Part shown: positions 42,489 through 52,743 of the stretch, one piece after another
Numbering within the stretch: the first letter of the stretch is position 1
How the letters are laid out: each line of letters starts with the position of its first letter
Made by a program: the position numbers and the translations under genes
Notes under the pieces: model-generated
Seen by the model: only the letters and a program-made list of their open reading frames with translations
Told to the model about the DNA's origin: nothing
Databases searched by the model: none
Assembly (NCBI RefSeq): GCF_003014735.1
Contig: NZ_PYAX01000002.1
Coordinates: 310,001-374,000 of the forward strand
DNA length: 64,000 nt
DNA from: Saccharothrix carnea
Lineage (GTDB): Bacteria > Actinomycetota > Actinomycetes > Mycobacteriales > Pseudonocardiaceae
Direction of reading: 5' to 3'

Positions 42489-43639
42489 TGGACGAGTTCA
42501 CCCTCACCCCGCCGGAACCCGTGACGCCGATCCCGGTCGAGCGCGCGGCCGGGCTCATCGCGCTCGGCGACGACGTGCGCGCCGACGTCGGGCGCCGCGC
42601 CGAGCAGTTCGCCGAACGCCTCCAGGCGCTGGACGTCCGGTCACCGGAGTTCACCGCCGTGCTGGACGACGTGCTCGCGGTCGGCGAGGCCGACATGCGC
42701 GCGGCGGCGGGCGTGGCGGGCACGATGCTGGACCGGTCGGCCCGCGCCCTGCGCGACGACTCGCCGCAGGTGCACGTCACCACGTCGCTGTCCGGGCTGC
42801 GCCGCACCGTCGCCGAGCTGGACCCGTCGAAGCTGCCGATCACCGGCCGCAAGCTGCTCAAGGTCTTCCCCGCCGCGAACGCCGCCAAGAAGGCGCTGGA
42901 CCGCTACCGCGCCGCGGGCGAGCCGGTGAACGCGCTGGTGGTCGACCTGCGCCACCGGCAGGACGTGCTGCGCCGCGACAACGCCGCCATCAAGGGCGAG
43001 CGGGAGCGGCTGTGGCGGGCCATGGGCAAGCTGGCCGAGGCCGCCGCGTTCGCCGAGGCGGTGGACGCGGCGATCGACCGGCAGGCCGGGATCTTCGACC
43101 TGACCGACCCGGCACGGGCGCGGGCGCTGCGCGCGGACGTGCTGCACCCCATCCGGCAACGGCACCAGGACCTGCTGACGCAGCTCGCCGTCAGCGCGCA
43201 GGGCTACCTGGCGCTGGACCTGGTGCGGCGCAACAACGACGAGCTGATCCGGGGCGTGGAACGCGCGGTCACCACGACCGTGGCCGCGTTGCGGATCGCG
43301 TTGCTGGTCAGCGGCGCGCTGGCGAGCCAGCGGGACGTGCTGGACGAGGTCGCCGCGCTGCAGGCCACCACGGACGGCCTGATCCGCGCCAACACCGAGC
43401 TGCTGGACCTGCAGAGCGCGGAGATCCGCCGGGCGAGCAGCGACCCGGCGGTGGCGGTGGAGACGATCCGCGCGTCGTTCGACCGGATCTACGCGGCGAT
43501 CGACGCGGTCGACGGCTACCGGGCGGACGCGGTGCGCACGATGGCCGCCACCGTCGAGTCGCTGTCGGGGGAGATCCGCCGCGCGGAGGAGCACTTGCGC
43601 CGTTCGCACGACGCGGCGGCGGTCGAGGGGGACCGATGA
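42488..43639 (+). CDS. TelA-family toxic anion resistance protein
   Basis: The 383-residue cytoplasmic protein is almost entirely helical and coiled-coil and has the TelA pattern: LPITGRKLLKVFPAANAAKKALDR is close to the family's membrane-proximal segment, and DLVRRNNDELIRGVERAVTTT to VSGALASQRDVLDEV is its most conserved stretch. TelA/YaaN proteins are linked to tellurite and cell-envelope stress tolerance, often beside xpaC as here. ATG 42488 shares a base with the previous stop; GTG 42485 is an in-frame alternative. It overlaps the next gene by ATGA. Confidence 0.85.
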   Translation: MDEFTLTPPEPVTPIPVERAAGLIALGDDVRADVGRRAEQFAERLQALDVRSPEFTAVLDDVLAVGEADMRAAAGVAGTMLDRSARALRDDSPQVHVTTSLSGLRRTVAELDPSKLPITGRKLLKVFPAANAAKKALDRYRAAGEPVNALVVDLRHRQDVLRRDNAAIKGERERLWRAMGKLAEAAAFAEAVDAAIDRQAGIFDLTDPARARALRADVLHPIRQRHQDLLTQLAVSAQGYLALDLVRRNNDELIRGVERAVTTTVAALRIALLVSGALASQRDVLDEVAALQATTDGLIRANTELLDLQSAEIRRASSDPAVAVETIRASFDRIYAAIDAVDGYRADAVRTMAATVESLSGEIRRAEEHLRRSHDAAAVEGDR

Positions 43640-45255
43640 GAACAGCGTTCGTGCTCGCCGCGGTGCTGGTGGTCGCGGGGTGCACCGGCGAGGCCGGGCC
43701 CGACCCGGCACAGCCCGCGGGCCCGGCGGAACCCGGTGTGCTGCGGGTGCTCGCGGGCAGTGAGCTGACCGACCTGCAGCCGGTGCTGGACGAGGCGGCG
43801 AAGGCCACCGGCGTCGAGGTGAAGTTCACCTTCACCGGCACGCTGGAAGGCGCCGAGGCGTTGGCGAAGGGTGAGGTCGACGGCAAGTACGACGCCGTCT
43901 GGTTCTCCTCCAACCGCTACCCGGCGGGCATCCCGGAGGCCGCGAAGCGGCTCGGCAACCAGGTCAAGATCATGAGCTCGCCAGTGGTGCTCGGCCTGTC
44001 GGCGTCGTCGGCGCAGCGGTTGGGGTGGGCGGACCGGCGGGTCGGCTGGGGCGAGATCGCCGAGCAGGCCGGGCGCAAGGCGTTCAGCTACGGCATGACC
44101 GACCCCTCGGCGTCGAACTCCGGCTTCTCCGCCCTGGTCGGCGTGGCGTCCGCGCTGGCGGGCGCGGGCAACGCCGTGGACGCGGGCCAGATCGCGGCGG
44201 TGACGCCCCGGTTGAAGAGCTTCTTCGCCGCGCAGTCGCTGTCCGCCGGGTCGTCGGGCTGGCTGTCGGAGGCCTACCTGCGCCGCGCCACCGGCCACGA
44301 CCCCGGCGCGCGGGTCGACGGGCTGATCAACTACGAGTCGGTGCTGCTGTCCCTGAACGCGTCCAAAGACCTGCCCGAACCGCTCACGCTGGTCTACCCC
44401 GACGACGGCGTGGTCACTGCGGACTACCCGCTGACCCTGCTCGCCGACTCCGGTGACGACGCGCGTGACGCCCACCAGCGCCTCACCGACCACCTGCGCA
44501 CGCCGGACGTGCAGCGCAAGATCATGGAGACCACGCACCGGCGGCCGGTCGTGCCCGGCGTCGACCTGGACTCCCGCTTCACCGTGCGCGACCTGGTCGA
44601 GCTGCCGTTCCCGGCCGCGCGCGACTCGGTGGACGCCCTGCTCTCGGCCTACTTCAACGAGATCAGGCGACCGTCGCGCACGCTGTACGTGCTCGACACG
44701 TCCGGCTCGATGGCCGGTGACCGGATCGCGTCGCTGCGGTCCGCGCTGGTCGGCCTGACCGGCGCCGACGACACGCTCACCGGCCGGTTCCGCCGGTTCC
44801 GCAGCCGGGAGGAGGTGACCATGCTGCCGTTCAACACCGAGCCCGGCACGCCGCGGACGTTCACCCTGCCCGAGGGCGACCCGTCCGCCCAGCTGGCGGA
44901 GATCAAGGCGTACGCCGAAGGGCTGGTGGAAGGCGGCGGCACGGCCATCTACGACAGCCTGTCCCGCGCGTACGAGGTGATGGAGCCGCTGGTCGCGGCC
45001 GACCCGGACCGGTTCACGTCGATCGTGCTGATGACCGACGGCGAGAACGCGAACGGCACGGGCCTGCCCGAGTTCCAGGCGTCGTTCGGCTCGGTGCCCG
45101 CGTCGGTGCGGCAGGTGCCGGTGTTCACCGTGCTGTTCGGCGAGGGCAGCAGCGCCGAGCTGGGCCAGGTCGCCACGATGACCGGCGGCCGGGTGTTCGA
45201 CGCCCGCTCCGCCGCGCTCGGCCAGGTGTTCCAGGAGATCCGCGGCTACCAATGA
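43636..45255 (+). CDS. Lipoprotein with SBP-like and VWA domains
   Basis: The 539-residue protein has a lipobox (LVVAGC, Cys17), an extracellular solute-binding domain (residues about 35-320, with TDPSASNSGFSALVG) and a C-terminal VWA domain. The VWA metal site is complete: LDTSGSMAG, GGTAIYDS and MTDGEN. Fusion of a binding-protein fold to VWA outside the membrane suggests an adhesion-like or sensory scaffold rather than transport, since no permease is encoded nearby. It overlaps telA and the XpaC-like gene by ATGA on both sides. Confidence 0.82.
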   Translation: MRTAFVLAAVLVVAGCTGEAGPDPAQPAGPAEPGVLRVLAGSELTDLQPVLDEAAKATGVEVKFTFTGTLEGAEALAKGEVDGKYDAVWFSSNRYPAGIPEAAKRLGNQVKIMSSPVVLGLSASSAQRLGWADRRVGWGEIAEQAGRKAFSYGMTDPSASNSGFSALVGVASALAGAGNAVDAGQIAAVTPRLKSFFAAQSLSAGSSGWLSEAYLRRATGHDPGARVDGLINYESVLLSLNASKDLPEPLTLVYPDDGVVTADYPLTLLADSGDDARDAHQRLTDHLRTPDVQRKIMETTHRRPVVPGVDLDSRFTVRDLVELPFPAARDSVDALLSAYFNEIRRPSRTLYVLDTSGSMAGDRIASLRSALVGLTGADDTLTGRFRRFRSREEVTMLPFNTEPGTPRTFTLPEGDPSAQLAEIKAYAEGLVEGGGTAIYDSLSRAYEVMEPLVAADPDRFTSIVLMTDGENANGTGLPEFQASFGSVPASVRQVPVFTVLFGEGSSAELGQVATMTGGRVFDARSAALGQVFQEIRGYQ

Positions 45256-45863
45256 TCCGCTACCTGGGCTCGACCAAGAACCTCGTCGGCTGCGTCGGCG
45301 GTCTCGTCGGCGTGCTGCTGCACCTGACCGGCGTGGTCGGCGACGCCTGGCCGCTGGTGGTCGTCGGGCTGTACGCGGTGGGCGCGCTGCTCGCGCCGCC
45401 GGAGAAGGTCCGGCTGGTGCCGGTGGACGTCGTCACCGAGGCCGGTCGGCTGCGCGCGGAGCTGGACGACCTGGTGCGCGAGGTGGGCGCGCAGTCGTCC
45501 CGGATGCCCGAGCCCGCCGTCGCCGCCGTGGGCCGGATCGGCGCGGTCCTCGGTGACCTGCTCGCGCGGCACGACGCGCTGGCCGCCAACCCGGACCTTC
45601 GGCACACCGTGGTCCGGTTGGCGCGCACCGACCTGCCGTTGTCGGTGCAGACGTACTTGAACCTGCCTTGGTGGTTCGCGGTGAAGCAGCGGGCGGGTGG
45701 TGAGCCGAGTCCGGGGGATGAGCTGGTGACCCAGCTGGAGCTGCTGGAGGCCGAGGCCCACCGGTTGGCCGAACGCGTGTACGCGGCCGACATCAACCAA
45801 CAGGCCGACCACACCCGCTACCTGCGTGACCGTGACTCGGGTGAGTCAAGTTCACAGGCTTGA
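45252..45863 (+). CDS. XpaC-like membrane protein of the TelA operon
   Basis: The 203-residue protein has two N-terminal membrane helices (about residues 8-28 and 30-48) and a cytoplasmic helical domain ending VYAADINQQADHTRYLRDR. Size, topology and linkage to TelA match XpaC, which accompanies TelA (YaaN) in Bacillus. Sequence similarity is weak, so the assignment leans on context. The dispersed repeat begins about 25 bases after its stop. Confidence 0.55.
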   Translation: MIRYLGSTKNLVGCVGGLVGVLLHLTGVVGDAWPLVVVGLYAVGALLAPPEKVRLVPVDVVTEAGRLRAELDDLVREVGAQSSRMPEPAVAAVGRIGAVLGDLLARHDALAANPDLRHTVVRLARTDLPLSVQTYLNLPWWFAVKQRAGGEPSPGDELVTQLELLEAEAHRLAERVYAADINQQADHTRYLRDRDSGESSSQA

Positions 45864-45888
45864 AGAGCTTGAAGAGCTTCGAAAAGAT

Positions 45889-45967
45889 GAAAAGCGTCCT
45901 CGCCGGACGGGCAGATCAGCAGGATGACCCCAACTGCCTCCGTCATGTCCTGTTGGGTTGTGGGTCC
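45889..45967. repeat. Second copy of the dispersed repeat
   Basis: Bases 45889-45935 are identical to the 47-bp arm at 14699-14745, and after a short divergent stretch 45944-45967 again matches 14754-14777. Here only one arm is present. Both copies start 15-30 bases after a stop codon, in the same orientation to the upstream gene. Confidence 0.85.
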
Positions 45968-46203
45968 GCCGGTCGACGTGCTCACAGCGGGGTTCACGTG
46001 CCAGGACATCTCTGCCGTCAGCAGCGCGCGGGCATCGAGAAGGTAGCTCGTAGTGGGCTCTGGGCCGACTTCATGGCGGGCTTTCGCCTACTACGAGCAT
46101 GCTCAGTCTTTCGCATCACAGACGGCCAGGCATGGATCTGGTGGAGCGAATCCTGGACAAGGACGTAAGCACCGTGATCGAAAGACGTTCAGTCCCTGCG
46201 AGG
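45968..46203. other. Non-coding gap with a hairpin
   Basis: No gene is supported in this lower-GC stretch. A 13-base stem with one mismatch pairs 46046-46058 (GCTCGTAGTGGGC) with 46086-46098 (GCCTACTACGAGC) across a 27-base loop. It may end the TelA operon or the convergent Acg gene, or be the border of an inserted segment. Confidence 0.4.
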
Positions 46204-49672
<3,469 letters not shown>

Positions 49673-49733
49673 CGGCTCCACCCCTCCGTCATCCGACTGA
49701 TCCGACCTTCGCCGACGGGAGTCGTCCGACACA

Positions 49734-49747
49734 GGGTCCAAAGACCC
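49734..49747. promoter_or_regulatory. DosR-like box upstream of the devR-like gene
   Basis: GGGTC-CAAA-GACCC is a 14-bp dyad, 62 bp before the regulator start, matching the spacing class of the other boxes. Confidence 0.62.
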
Positions 49748-49779
49748 TCCCGCCGCGCGCTCAAGGTCCTTCCATCGTG

Positions 49780-50487
49780 TCAGCGCTCGGCGTGGGCCGC
49801 TCGATCGTGCTCGGCGGAACACGGGCGGGCAATGTCGACCGGGTAGCGGTGTGCCACCAGGACGGGGCACGGGGCGTGGTGCAGCGCCGCACGAGTGACC
49901 GGACCACATCCGGCCAGGACGAGCAGGTCGGTGTCGGCGTACCGGGTGATCGCCTCGTGCGGGTGCATCCTGGCCAGCACCGAGGTGTGGTGGGTGCCGC
50001 GCAGCACGTCGTCGGCGTGGGTGACAGGCCACACCGGGTCGTCGGTCCGCACCGGTAGCGACGGCGTGGCGTGCAGGACCCGTAGTGCCACGTGCTGTTG
50101 CTCGGCGTAGGCGACGGCACGGGCCAGGGCCAGGTCGTCGTCGGCCACGTCCCCGGACAGCAGCACGGTGACCCGGCGGTGGGCGCGGCGCAGTGCCTCG
50201 GCCTTGCCCCGGATCACGACGACGTCGCACGCCGCGTGTTCGACCAGCGGCTGCACCAGCCTGCCCAGGCCGAACGCGGTGCCGTTCGCGCCTCGGTAGC
50301 CGACCACGAGGAGACCGGCACGGGATCCCGCCGGCATCAGGTCGCGGATCGGGTCCGAGGTAGGTGGGCGAACCGCCAGCGGCGACCTGGTCGCCATGGC
50401 GTACTCGGTCGCCCACCGAAGGGCGGCTTCGCCCCAGGGGAAGTGGTCGCCCGTTACGACGACGGGCGCGGGAATCCGGTCGGTCAT
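49780..50487 (-). CDS. Universal stress protein, tandem domains
   Basis: The 235-residue protein has two UspA-like halves. The first is degenerate ([37 protein letters not shown]), with the ATP-binding GxxG-9-GS motif only partly kept. The second ends [27 protein letters not shown]. Tandem-domain USPs are typical of DosR regulons. It is divergent from the next USP gene across two dyads. ATG 50487 gives MTDRIPAPV. Confidence 0.78.
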   Translation of the reverse strand: MTDRIPAPVVVTGDHFPWGEAALRWATEYAMATRSPLAVRPPTSDPIRDLMPAGSRAGLLVVGYRGANGTAFGLGRLVQPLVEHAACDVVVIRGKAEALRRAHRRVTVLLSGDVADDDLALARAVAYAEQQHVALRVLHATPSLPVRTDDPVWPVTHADDVLRGTHHTSVLARMHPHEAITRYADTDLLVLAGCGPVTRAALHHAPCPVLVAHRYPVDIARPCSAEHDRAAHAER

Positions 50488-50545
50488 GGCTCCACGGTGG
50501 TCCTCCCCACGGTGGCCGCCCAGGGTCGTGGGCGGTGCCCGGCGG

Positions 50546-50582
50546 TGGCCGTAGGTCCCTGCGCGGTGAGGACCTAGGACCA
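50546..50582. promoter_or_regulatory. Pair of DosR-like boxes between divergent USP genes
   Basis: TGGCC-GTAG-GTCCC (50546-50559) and AGGAC-CTAG-GACCA (50569-50582) lie with centres 23 bp apart, two helical turns, between the divergent stress-protein genes. Both are imperfect copies of the consensus. Confidence 0.55.
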
Positions 50583-50671
50583 CTGCCCGCGTCGCGCCGG
50601 CTGCATAGCGTCGAAACCGGAGACACACGGGGTCCACCGCGATCCCGGCATCGGATTCGGAGGAACCTGTG

Positions 50672-51547
50672 ATGAGTGCCCCGATCGTGGTCGGCGTGGA
50701 CGGTTCGGCGTCGGCGTTGACCGCCGCCAGGTGGGCGGCGGAGGAAGCCGCGCGGCACCGCGTGGCGCTCCGGCTCGTGCACGCCTACCTGCTGCCGACC
50801 CGTGGTTACCCGGAGATCGTGCTGACCGGCCACGAGGTGCGGGAGGCGTTCGAGCAGCAGGGACGGCAGTGGGTCGAGCAGGCCGCGGCCGCCGCCCGTG
50901 CGGCCGCCCCCGAGGTGGAGGTCGAGACGGCGATCGTGATCGACCGGCCCGCCGCCGCGCTGATCGCCGCATCCCACGGTGCACGGCTGGTCGTGCTCGG
51001 CTCCCAGGGGTTGGGCGGCTTCTCCGGCCTGCTGGTCGGCTCGGTGGCCGTCGCGGTCTCCGCACACGGCAAGAGCCCTGTGGTCGTCGTCCGCGACGAG
51101 TTGCGGTACGACGGTCCAGTCGTGGTGGGCGTGGACGGCTCGCCCGCGAGCGAGGAGGCGATCGGCTTCGCGTTCGCCGAGGCGTCCGTGCTCGGCGCAC
51201 CGCTCACGGCGGTCATCGCCTGGACCGACTTCCTGGTCGACAGCGCCTACCACTCCCGCTTCACCGTCGACTGGTCGCAGGTCGAGGACGAGCAGCTGCG
51301 GCTGTTGGCCGAACGCCTCGCCGGCTGGCAGGAGAAGTACCCCGACGTCGCCGTGGACCGCGTCGTCGTCCACGACCGCCCCGTCCGGGCCCTGCTGAAC
51401 GCGGCGAAGGATGCCCGGCTGCTCGTCGTGGGCAGCCACGGCCAAGGCGGCTTCACCGGCATGCTGCTCGGCTCGACCAGCCAAGCGCTCGTCTACCACG
51501 CACCCTGCCCCCTCGCCGTCGTCCGACCGACCACCGCGGTGCAGTGA
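50672..51547 (+). CDS. Universal stress protein, tandem domains
   Basis: The 291-residue protein has two complete UspA domains: [20 protein letters not shown] with [20 protein letters not shown], then [20 protein letters not shown] with [20 protein letters not shown]. Each keeps the GxxG-x9-GS ATP-binding motif. GGAGG at 50659-50663 supports ATG 50672. Controlled by the paired dyads upstream; followed by a strong terminator. Confidence 0.93.
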   Translation: MSAPIVVGVDGSASALTAARWAAEEAARHRVALRLVHAYLLPTRGYPEIVLTGHEVREAFEQQGRQWVEQAAAAARAAAPEVEVETAIVIDRPAAALIAASHGARLVVLGSQGLGGFSGLLVGSVAVAVSAHGKSPVVVVRDELRYDGPVVVGVDGSPASEEAIGFAFAEASVLGAPLTAVIAWTDFLVDSAYHSRFTVDWSQVEDEQLRLLAERLAGWQEKYPDVAVDRVVVHDRPVRALLNAAKDARLLVVGSHGQGGFTGMLLGSTSQALVYHAPCPLAVVRPTTAVQ

Positions 51548-51556
51548 GAGCAGGGA

Positions 51557-51594
51557 CGCCGAAGGGACCGGTCACCAGACCGGTCCCTTCGGCG
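51557..51594. terminator. 17-bp hairpin between convergent USP genes
   Basis: CGCCGAAGGGACCGGTC (51557-51573) pairs perfectly with 51578-51594 around a 4-base loop, ten bases after the forward stop and 30 before the reverse one. Confidence 0.85.
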
Positions 51595-51623
51595 CGTCCG
51601 ACCAGGGCGTCCCGTCGCCGGAA

Positions 51624-52058
51624 TCAGGTCCGGGCGGGCGGCACGACCACCACCGGGCACGTCGCGTGGCGCAGGCAGTCCGCCGCCACACTGCCCAGGA
51701 CCAGCTCGGCCAGCCTGCCGTGCCCGTGGGTGCCCACCACGAGCAGATCCGCCTGCCGGGACGCCTGGGCCAGCGCGGTGCCCGCGTCACCGGTGATGGT
51801 CACCTCGGTGACCGGCGGCGCACCCGGCACGGTGGCGCGAACCTCCTCCACGATCGCGTGAAGCTCGCGCGCCGGGTGCCGGTGACCGGGGTTGTCGGCG
51901 TGCGGGTGCACGCCCATCGACGCGGCTGCCACGAACTCCGGCTCGCGCAGCCACGCCATCGTCGCCTCGACGGTGTCACCGGTCTTCACCGCTTGCGCCA
52001 ACGCCCAGCGCAACGCCTCGCGGCTGGCCGGCGAACCGTCCACACCAACAAGCATCAT
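51624..52058 (-). CDS. Universal stress protein, single domain
   Basis: The 144-residue UspA protein begins [20 protein letters not shown] and ends with LLVVGTHGHGRLAELVLGSV and CLRHATCPVVVVPP, so the ATP-binding loop is intact. GAGGAGAAGG precedes tandem ATG codons at 52058 and 52055. It is divergent from the operon at 52267, with two perfect dyads in between. Confidence 0.92.
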   Translation of the reverse strand: MMLVGVDGSPASREALRWALAQAVKTGDTVEATMAWLREPEFVAAASMGVHPHADNPGHRHPARELHAIVEEVRATVPGAPPVTEVTITGDAGTALAQASRQADLLVVGTHGHGRLAELVLGSVAADCLRHATCPVVVVPPART

Positions 52059-52113
52059 GGCCTTCTCCTCTCCGTCCACTTGGAGCGTTCGCCCTGCGAC
52101 GGCGAGCCCGGCA

Positions 52114-52127
52114 GGGTCCTAGGTCCC
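52114..52127. promoter_or_regulatory. DosR-like box, perfect match 1
   Basis: GGGTC-CTAG-GTCCC, 56 bp upstream of the reverse-strand USP gene start and in the control region of the forward operon at 52267. Confidence 0.65.
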
Positions 52128-52175
52128 CAACTTCGAGGGTCGAGGCGCACCCGTGCGCGACCGACGCCACCTTCA

Positions 52176-52189
52176 GGGTCGAAGGTCCC
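52176..52189. promoter_or_regulatory. DosR-like box, perfect match 2
   Basis: GGGTC-GAAG-GTCCC, 78 bp upstream of the forward six-gene operon. It shares the GAAG spacer with the box at 47260. Confidence 0.65.
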
Positions 52190-52266
52190 GTCGTCGAGAG
52201 GACCGCAGCCACTGACCTCACCGAACAGGTGCCGAGAGGCTTGAGCCGAGCACCCGAGGAGGGGTC

Positions 52267-52743
52267 ATGGACGAGACGATCGTGGTGGGCGTGGACGGCT
52301 CGCCGGTCAGCCGGATGGCGTTGCGGTGGGCGGTCGAAGAGGCGAAGCTGCGCGGCTGCGCGCTCGAGGCGGTCCTGGCCTGGCACGTGGACTACGGCAT
52401 GGTGATCGGCCCCATGTCGGCCACGGTCGCCGCCGGGATGGACCGCGACAAGGTGCGTGAGGAACACCGGCGCGTGCTGGACGAGCTGGTGGCGGAGGCC
52501 GGTGCGGAGGTCCGGGCCGTGCTCGCCGAGGGCGACGCCCGCAACGTGCTGGTCACGGCGTCGCAGCACGCGACGCTGCTGGTGGTCGGCAGCCGGGGAG
52601 CGGGTCCGATCCGCGAGGTGTTGCTGGGTTCGGTCAGCTCCCATTGCGTGCACCACGCGTCGTGCCCGGTGGTCGTCGTGCACGAGCCGAAGCCCGAGCA
52701 CGTGGAGCCGAAGCCCGTCGTCACCCCTGGACCGCTGCTGTGA
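52267..52743 (+). CDS. Universal stress protein, first gene of the stress operon
   Basis: The 158-residue UspA protein starts [20 protein letters not shown] and has LLVVGSRGAGPIREVLLGSV followed by CVHHASCPVVVVHEPKPEH. It heads an operon of six overlapping genes running to 59382, all with ATGA- or GTGA-type junctions except the last. The acidic/basic Pro-rich tail is unusual for the family. Confidence 0.92.
   Translation: MDETIVVGVDGSPVSRMALRWAVEEAKLRGCALEAVLAWHVDYGMVIGPMSATVAAGMDRDKVREEHRRVLDELVAEAGAEVRAVLAEGDARNVLVTASQHATLLVVGSRGAGPIREVLLGSVSSHCVHHASCPVVVVHEPKPEHVEPKPVVTPGPLL

Noticed and set aside
45818-46009. 63-residue reverse frame reading VILLICPSGEDAFHL
   Set aside because: The same peptide can be read in the other repeat copy near 15 kb because the DNA arm is identical. 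Flanks differ and there is no ribosome site, so the conservation is of DNA, not protein.
49760-49773. Further DosR-like box at the devR promoter (TCAAGGTCCTTCC)
   Set aside because: Only one half-site fits and the partner half lacks the GGxC bases, so it was not counted among the eight.
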